A stretch of 27,005 nucleotides of DNA from Candidatus Bathyarchaeota archaeon. Its GTDB lineage: Archaea > Thermoproteota > Bathyarchaeia > 40CM-2-53-6 > FEN-987. The stretch is from positions 1 to 27,005 of the forward strand of contig JALHTB010000169.1 in the NCBI GenBank assembly GCA_022865625.1, in the 5' to 3' direction. The first letter of the stretch is position 1. Each line of letters opens with the position of its first letter. Positions 23,124 through 27,005 of this stretch are shown here, in pieces. Made by a program: the position numbers and the translations under genes. The notes below the pieces were generated by a model. It was not told where the DNA came from. It saw nothing but the letters and a program-made list of their open reading frames with translations, and searched no databases.

Positions 23124-23603
23124 ATGTGTGATTTATGCGGGTGCAAGACCTACCTAGACTCTGGTAAGCAAGCTGTCGTGAACAGAGCGCAGGAGATCAT
23201 CAGGCGCCTCGGTCTCACGGCTGAGAACATAGAACTATACGAAGACTGCGAACGGATATCGCACGAGGTTTTTTCCTATTCGTCTCCATCAACTGAGGAA
23301 AGCGAAATGCTTGCTGTATCCAAGTGGGCCCACAGCTTACATGAACCGATCTACAAGGAGAGATTTCCAAAATATATCGAGGCGGCAAAGGATGTGTTTG
23401 CTCGGCTTCCAATCAGCGGTGACGCAAAAGGCATAGTGACAGCGTATCATCAACTGGAACAGCTGGCAAAGGAGATCGGAGACAGAGAGCTTGCATCGAT
23501 CAAAGACACTAGCATCAGAGAAACCATAAGGGCTGTCTGGGGGGTCCACGACAATAACCTCGCGAAGAAAACGAGGCTGAGAGAACGCTACGGATTGGAA
23601 TGA
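23124..23603 (+). CDS. Uncharacterised protein with an N-terminal CxxCxC motif
   Basis: 159 residues, not recognised. It begins MCDLCGCKTY, so Cys2, Cys5 and Cys7 sit at the extreme N-terminus, with a fourth Cys at 42; a metal or Fe-S site is possible. The rest is hydrophilic, rich in charged residues and probably mostly helical (QAVVNRAQEIIRRLGLTAEN, and so on). No signal peptide or membrane segment. ATG 23124 is chosen because GAGGT at 23111-23115 lies 8 bases upstream; a TTG three codons earlier is less likely. It stands alone, after malate dehydrogenase and the reductoisomerase remnant, and is followed by a strong hairpin. Confidence 0.75.
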   Translation: MCDLCGCKTYLDSGKQAVVNRAQEIIRRLGLTAENIELYEDCERISHEVFSYSSPSTEESEMLAVSKWAHSLHEPIYKERFPKYIEAAKDVFARLPISGDAKGIVTAYHQLEQLAKEIGDRELASIKDTSIRETIRAVWGVHDNNLAKKTRLRERYGLE

Positions 23604-23719
23604 TCGGGGTTCTAGGGCCGGTAACCCGGCATGTCGAGATGACGCGATCCTCCAACTCAGTCGCGGTTTCTCTTGGGTCTAGCGCTGGCCACGTAGGTTT
23701 GTATTTCTCGATCGTGATC

Positions 23720-23738
23720 TATTTCACGTCGTGAAATA
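23720..23738. terminator. Strong hairpin between convergent genes
   Basis: TATTTCAC-GTC-GTGAAATA: perfect 8-bp stem with a 3-base loop, between the ends of the Cys-motif gene (+) and the nitrilase gene (-). It could end transcripts from both sides or bind a dimeric protein. Confidence 0.45.
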
Positions 23739-23799
23739 CTCTGGTCGTCTGCCAGCCTCCGGAATGGGTTGAGAGGCATTCGACGGAGTGGCTGTTAGT

Positions 23800-24651
23800 C
23801 TACAGTTTGCATCCGAGGTACTCGTCGTAGATGTCTGTTCTTCGGTTACTGAGCAGATGGTCGTACTCGTTGATGTACTTTGCCCGGACGGCGTCGCTCG
23901 CGTTCACTTCTGCTATCTTGATTTCTTCCTTGTCGCTTGATGCGCGAGCTAGAATCTCGCCACTGGGTGCAACTATCATGCTCAGGCCCACGAAACGTAT
24001 TCCACGCTCCTCACCGTACCGTGTGGCAGTGGCGACGAATATTCTGTTTTCAGCAGCACGGGCTTGAATCAGAACCGCGTTTATAGGCCTTACAAACGCT
24101 GCTGGGTTGACGAGTATTTCTGCGCCTTTCAGCATGTATATACGTGCCATTTCCGGAAACGACATTTCATAGCATATAGTCAGCCCAATTCTTCCTATGC
24201 GCGTATCGTGAAGTGCTAGTCTCCTGTCTCCAGGCTGGAACCACAGATGTTCCTCGTAGAATAGATGCTTCTTCCGATAGACGTCAATGAAACCTTCGGG
24301 CCCGACAAAGACAGCGGAGTCGTAGAGGCGGTAGTTGTCCCTCTCGTTGATGCCCATGGCCACATATACGTCCTCCTTTCTGCAGAACTCCACAAGCTTC
24401 TGGGTTGTGGGGCCGTCTGGCACGGGCTCGGATAGTCCGTAGGCTTCGCTCTTGGATTGGAATCTGTAGCCAGTATTGTAGAGTTCTGGAAAGACGATTA
24501 GCTCCGCCCCCATCTTCTTCGCCTCCCGAAGACATTTCATCGCCTTGTCCAGGTTCTGTTCTTTCTCGCCTACGCGAGGCTCCACCTGAACTACAGCTAT
24601 CTTATGCTTCTCAGATTGTGACAAGACCGATTTCGTCCTCCGTAGATCCAA
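23800..24651 (-). CDS. Carbon-nitrogen hydrolase (nitrilase superfamily), second copy
   Basis: 283-residue amidase. Catalytic Glu56 (VFPELYNTGY), Lys128 (YRKKHLF) and Cys160 (TICYEMSFPE). The FPELYNTGY and CYEMSFPEMAR motifs resemble N-carbamoyl amino acid hydrolase, beta-ureidopropionase and aliphatic amidase branches more than Nit2, so it may take N-carbamoyl compounds or half-amides. It differs clearly from the first nitrilase, so it is not a recent duplicate. The start is TTG at 24651; a second TTG at 24624 has GGAGG (24641-24637) 12 bases upstream and may be the real one. It lies downstream of the imidase-like gene on the same strand, 146 bases apart. Confidence 0.86.
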   Translation of the reverse strand: MDLRRTKSVLSQSEKHKIAVVQVEPRVGEKEQNLDKAMKCLREAKKMGAELIVFPELYNTGYRFQSKSEAYGLSEPVPDGPTTQKLVEFCRKEDVYVAMGINERDNYRLYDSAVFVGPEGFIDVYRKKHLFYEEHLWFQPGDRRLALHDTRIGRIGLTICYEMSFPEMARIYMLKGAEILVNPAAFVRPINAVLIQARAAENRIFVATATRYGEERGIRFVGLSMIVAPSGEILARASSDKEEIKIAEVNASDAVRAKYINEYDHLLSNRRTDIYDEYLGCKL

Positions 24652-24797
24652 GAATTGAGAAACGGTGACCTGACACCTACTTCAACGTGATGGTTTTGCG
24701 ACCGCGCCAGCGCTTTCGATGGATCAGTGGGATAGAGTCTTACGTCATACTATCGGCGCATGACATGTCTGCTGATGGGCAGCCGTGGCCGCAGGCT

Positions 24798-25694
24798 CTA
24801 CATTTTCTTATGTTTCTTGAGGAAGTCAGTTGCTACTTCCGACAGTGTCGTGAACCTTGCTCCTGGATGTCCCATGATGTATTGAATGAGCTTCTCAAGT
24901 CTCAGTATGCCCTGTACTCTACCGCTTACGTCGGGGTGTATTGTGATGTTCAGCACTCCCTGACCCTTCCTGTTGTATAGGTAGTCGAAATGATCCTTGA
25001 ACAAAGTCAAGTAGACTATGTCGGGATGCGTCCATCCATAGTTGTAGATGGGATGCTTTATGAACATCTGAGGGGGCAGGTCGTCGAGGTACCAGCTTAC
25101 AGGTATTTCTACCAGATTTGTCTCCTGTCCGAATTCATACGGCTTCATCCAAGTGTCAGGATCCTTGGAGTAGTCTATGGGGTACCACTTGTCGCCTTTT
25201 CGCACGAAATATGGATCGAATTCGTCTCCCATGAGGCTGCTGTCGTAAATGATTCCGTGTTTGATCAGGAGATCCAAGGTGTTTACACTGTATTCCCACC
25301 ACGGGGCTCTGTAACCGATCGGTTTCTTACCGTTCAGTTTCTGAACTAACTGGCTAGTCTTCACCAGTATCTTCTCTTCTTGCTCTCTGCTCAGCGCGGT
25401 GGGGTTTTCGTGCGTGTAACCGTGGGGTTCGATTTCGTGCCCTGCATCCGCGACTCTCTTGATGTTTGCGTAGAAGGTCTCTATCGAGTGGCCGCATAGG
25501 AACCAAGTAGTCTTGATCCCAAACTTCTCGAAAGTCTCGAGGAGCCTAGGAACTCCGATCTTTCCAGCAAATTCTCCTCTGGAGAGATCGCAGAGGGACT
25601 TTTCGCCTCCGTATGAACCCAACCAACCCGCGATTGCGTCCACGTCAATTGTTATTGCCACATCAACTTGTTTGGATGATGTTGATGATGTCAT
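24798..25694 (-). CDS. Polysaccharide deacetylase-fold hydrolase (cyclic imidase / HpPgdA-type)
   Basis: 298-residue NodB-fold metal hydrolase. Motif 1 is TIDVDAIAGWLGSYGG (metal Asp), motif 2 EPHGYTHENP (two His), then GYRAPWWEYS, and late in the protein ITIHPDVSGR. The DxDAxAGWLGSYGGE and LDDLPPQMFI segments place it with Helicobacter PgdA, bacterial cyclic imidases and PuuE-type allantoinases, not with chitin deacetylases. No signal peptide, so it acts in the cytoplasm, which argues for imidase or ureide hydrolase activity over cell-wall deacetylation. ATG 25694 is chosen: the longer GTG form starting at 25736 would include the TATA box (25721-25728). GGGAGC lies just upstream of the ATG. 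A nitrilase follows on the same strand. Confidence 0.88.
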   Translation of the reverse strand: MTSSTSSKQVDVAITIDVDAIAGWLGSYGGEKSLCDLSRGEFAGKIGVPRLLETFEKFGIKTTWFLCGHSIETFYANIKRVADAGHEIEPHGYTHENPTALSREQEEKILVKTSQLVQKLNGKKPIGYRAPWWEYSVNTLDLLIKHGIIYDSSLMGDEFDPYFVRKGDKWYPIDYSKDPDTWMKPYEFGQETNLVEIPVSWYLDDLPPQMFIKHPIYNYGWTHPDIVYLTLFKDHFDYLYNRKGQGVLNITIHPDVSGRVQGILRLEKLIQYIMGHPGARFTTLSEVATDFLKKHKKM

Positions 25695-25720
25695 GCTCCC
25701 TGCTTGACTCAGTCGTGGGG

Positions 25721-25728
25721 ATATATGT
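25721..25728 (-). promoter_or_regulatory. TATA box for the imidase-like gene, flanked by a dyad
   Basis: Minus-strand ACATATAT is about 31 bases upstream of the ATG. It is flanked by the inverted pair CGTGG (25714-25718) and CCACG (25733-25737), which may be an operator around the core promoter. Confidence 0.6.
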
Positions 25729-25734
25729 TTTTCC

Positions 25735-25752
25735 ACGAGAGAATTCTGCGTG
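25735..25752 (+). repeat. 18-bp direct repeat, copy 1
   Basis: ACGAGAGAATTCTGCGTG, identical to 25915-25932. It is followed directly by the near-palindrome TGTGTTATCACACA (25751-25764). Confidence 0.7.
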
Positions 25753-25873
25753 TGTTATCACACAACATATGGCACACTATCGAACTGAGCAACTAGAGTA
25801 TACTTGCATGAAGAAACTCGGGCAGAAACCTGCTTCAGAGAATGCCCAATGGCTCTCTTTTCTCGTAGAACAC

Positions 25874-25908
25874 ATCACAGGACCATGACGTGCCAAATGT
25901 CCTGTGAT
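25874..25908. repeat. 10-bp inverted repeat
   Basis: ATCACAGGAC (25874-25883) and GTCCTGTGAT (25899-25908) are perfect complements 15 bases apart. The right arm overlaps the palindrome TGTGATATCACA. Confidence 0.6.
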
Positions 25909-25914
25909 ATCACA
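25903..25914. promoter_or_regulatory. Perfect palindrome TGTGATATCACA (candidate operator)
   Basis: 12-bp perfect palindrome immediately before copy 2 of the 18-bp repeat. It resembles the near-palindrome TGTGTTATCACACA that follows copy 1. Confidence 0.45.
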
Positions 25915-25932
25915 ACGAGAGAATTCTGCGTG
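25915..25932 (+). repeat. 18-bp direct repeat, copy 2
   Basis: Identical to 25735-25752, offset by exactly 180 bases. Confidence 0.7.
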
Positions 25933-26089
25933 AGCTGGCTGTCGTCACTTGTCCCGGCCCGTACGTGATTGACGAGCGTTCGAGACATGCGAGTGGATCA
26001 GGCTCTGGGAGAGGTATGGATCGCTAAGAGAAGACCCGAAACAATGAAAGTTGACGAGATCGCCTCCACGCTGAGAATCTGTGAGAAGA

Positions 26090-26097
26090 GTATATGT
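26090..26097 (+). promoter_or_regulatory. TATA box for the cupin gene
   Basis: GTATATGT is about 70 bases upstream of the ATG, so a leader of roughly 45 bases is expected. The 18-bp repeat at 26095-26112 begins inside it. Confidence 0.45.
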
Positions 26098-26112
26098 GTG
26101 CGTACCAAGAGA
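26095..26112 (+). repeat. 18-bp repeat flanking the cupin gene, left copy
   Basis: TGTGTGCGTACCAAGAGA; 17 of 18 bases match the copy at 26575-26592 downstream of the gene. Confidence 0.65.
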
Positions 26113-26162
26113 CCCACATACGCGAAGGAAAAAGAAGTCACCCCAGCGAACAGCAGGACGTG

Positions 26163-26528
26163 ATGACGTTGAAAGCGCTTTACGTGGACGAGACTCCCTA
26201 CGAGGACAGAGTTGGCGGCGTCTTTGAAGGCGGAGCGGTCAACATGAAGACGCTCATAGACAAGCACGTCGGGGCAGAGGAGACGACCGTTGCTATTGTC
26301 ACTTTTCCTCCGGGCGTCGGAACGAAAGCACATGTTCACCATCACGAACAGATTCTCTACATCCTGAGCGGCAAAGGAATCGTGGCGAACGAGCGGGAAG
26401 AGCACATAGCTACGCCAGGAACAATCTTCCTGATACCCGCGGGAGAGAAGCACTGGCATGGAGCTACCCAAGAGAGTAGCTTCTCACATCTATACATCCT
26501 AAGTTCGGAAACAGAGACCAGTTACTAG
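26163..26528 (+). CDS. Small single-domain cupin protein
   Basis: 121 residues, one cupin beta-barrel. Metal-site motif 1 is AHVHHHEQILYILSGKG (His57, His59, Glu62 region). Motif 2 is GTIFLIPAGEKHWHG (His97). Such stand-alone cupins bind a metal and may be isomerases, dioxygenases or ligand sensors; the function here is unknown. A link with ureidoglycine aminohydrolase, also a cupin, is tempting given the neighbours, but that enzyme has two cupin domains. I chose ATG 26163; the frame runs upstream to 26094, but that part overlaps the TATA box and lacks cupin similarity. The gene is bracketed by an 18-bp direct repeat. Confidence 0.85.
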   Translation: MTLKALYVDETPYEDRVGGVFEGGAVNMKTLIDKHVGAEETTVAIVTFPPGVGTKAHVHHHEQILYILSGKGIVANEREEHIATPGTIFLIPAGEKHWHGATQESSFSHLYILSSETETSY

Positions 26529-27005
26529 GGCACCGTTCGTCGGATACTTTGCGTCGCGATTTGAACTCATTGTTTGTGTGCGCACCAAGAGATCACAAGA
26601 TCAGTCGCATTTGGCGCGCTATTCACGCGCTTACCGAGAATCGTTTTCTAGGATTCCAGTCTTGACATGATCTCTTCTCGTCCGAACAGCTTCACCTATG
26701 TGGAATAAGAGTACGTCGATGACAGCGAACAGTACTAGCAGTGCTCCTACACTATGGGACAAGAGACGATTGTGCCCGCTGTCAGCAACTTTCGTGAGGC
26801 TGATCTGAGCCAGATCAAACGAAGTTTGGGAGTGGTGACGGCATGGAAATGCCATTGCCGCCGAACGTGCTATGACCGCTAAGCTCTGAAGGTCGCCTGT
26901 TCTGGCCAGGCTCGGCGCCCGGTTGAACCGCATCAGGCGGTTTGGGTTGGTGAATGGGCTGCTCTCGGATAGGCGACTAGTCGAAGTAGGCCATGCGCCT
27001 GAAAT
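26529..27005. other. Non-coding end of window
   Basis: 477 bases without a supported gene. It holds the right copy of the cupin-flanking repeat, a 7-bp hairpin TGATCTG-AGC-CAGATCA (26801-26817) and a 6-bp hairpin AACCGC-ATCAG-GCGGTT (26926-26942). A 100-codon open frame on the minus strand (26631-26933) has one hydrophobic stretch but no recognisable domain. Confidence 0.5.
26575..26592 (+). repeat. 18-bp repeat flanking the cupin gene, right copy
   Basis: TGTGTGCGCACCAAGAGA; one base differs from the left copy at 26095-26112. It lies 46 bases after the cupin stop. Confidence 0.65.

Larger units (their letters stand above)
25695..26162. other. Divergent intergenic region rich in repeats and palindromes
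   Basis: 468 bases between the imidase-like and cupin starts. It holds the imidase TATA box, two copies of an 18-bp direct repeat, a 10-bp inverted repeat, two TGTG/CACA palindromes and the cupin TATA box. The small open frames here are not convincing genes. Confidence 0.6.

Noticed and set aside
25695..25736. 14-residue GTG extension of the imidase-like protein
   Set aside because: It would place the TATA box inside the gene; the ATG at 25694 has suitable promoter spacing.
25903..25914. TGTGATATCACA as a bacterial CRP site
   Set aside because: CRP sites have a longer spacer between half-sites and the organism is archaeal; it is kept only as a candidate operator.
25969..26163. 64-codon open frame before the cupin gene
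   Set aside because: No recognisable domain; it covers the cupin TATA box and a repeat copy.
26631..26933. 100-codon minus-strand open frame with a hydrophobic stretch
   Set aside because: No family resemblance, no promoter or ribosome site seen, and the composition looks like chance coding.
1..27005. CRISPR arrays, insertion sequences, integrases or rRNA genes
   Set aside because: No regularly spaced repeats, transposase or recombinase motifs, or rRNA segments were found on either strand.

Overview
The window is archaeal. It carries a group II (thermosome-type) chaperonin, a tRNA-Ala with a bulge-helix-bulge intron, AsnA-type asparagine synthetase and TATA-box promoters about 25-45 bases upstream of starts. 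Shine-Dalgarno sites match an archaeal GGAGGTGATC anti-SD, and TTG is a very common start codon. A TACK-lineage, heterotrophic, Nitrososphaeria- or Bathyarchaeia-like organism would fit, but no marker here fixes the taxonomy. I found no IS element, integrase, CRISPR array or rRNA.

Layout. 1-2416 (+): end of a dipeptide/oligopeptide ABC importer (permease C-terminus, two ATPases). 2450-6058 (-): isochorismatase-type amidohydrolase, tRNA-Ala(GGC), ornithine cyclodeaminase-family protein, and D-hydantoinase/dihydropyrimidinase. 6323-8113 (+): a divergent chaperonin. 8320-10435 (+): knotted YgeW-type carbamoyltransferase and carbamate kinase. 10744-15286 (-): a PotABCD-like ABC importer with a Tat-type binding protein. 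15400-17528 (-): a ketol-acid reductoisomerase-like protein and a Nit2-like nitrilase. 17778-19040 (+): LarA-family racemase. 19163-21626 (-): AsnA and an AspC-type aminotransferase. 22045-23603 (+): malate dehydrogenase, a reductoisomerase remnant and a small Cys-motif protein. 23800-25694 (-): a second nitrilase and an imidase/HpPgdA-type deacetylase. 26163-26528 (+): a small cupin. The last 477 bases hold no convincing gene.

How the genes may work together (inference). The theme is scavenging of carbamoylated and amide nitrogen. Two importers bring in peptides and an unknown cationic or amino compound. Hydantoinase opens cyclic ureides to N-carbamoyl compounds. The isochorismatase-like and nitrilase enzymes can remove carbamoyl or amide groups. 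The knotted carbamoyltransferase could phosphorolyse a ureide to carbamoyl phosphate, which carbamate kinase turns into ATP, CO2 and ammonia. This is the YgeW/HyuA/YqeA trio of the E. coli ygeW-ygeX-ygeY-hyuA-yqeA locus, without YgeX and YgeY. AsnA can fix the released ammonia. The imidase plus nitrilase could convert cyclic imides to dicarboxylates, which malate dehydrogenase and a LarA racemase could handle.

The most unusual points are:
- a tRNA-Ala that seems to carry two small insertions;
- a chaperonin with Asn in place of a catalytic Asp;
- a reductoisomerase homologue without its catalytic Lys and Glu residues, plus a decayed fragment of a relative 7.5 kb away;
- many perfect palindromes and short direct repeats at the promoters, with no recognisable regulator gene in the window.
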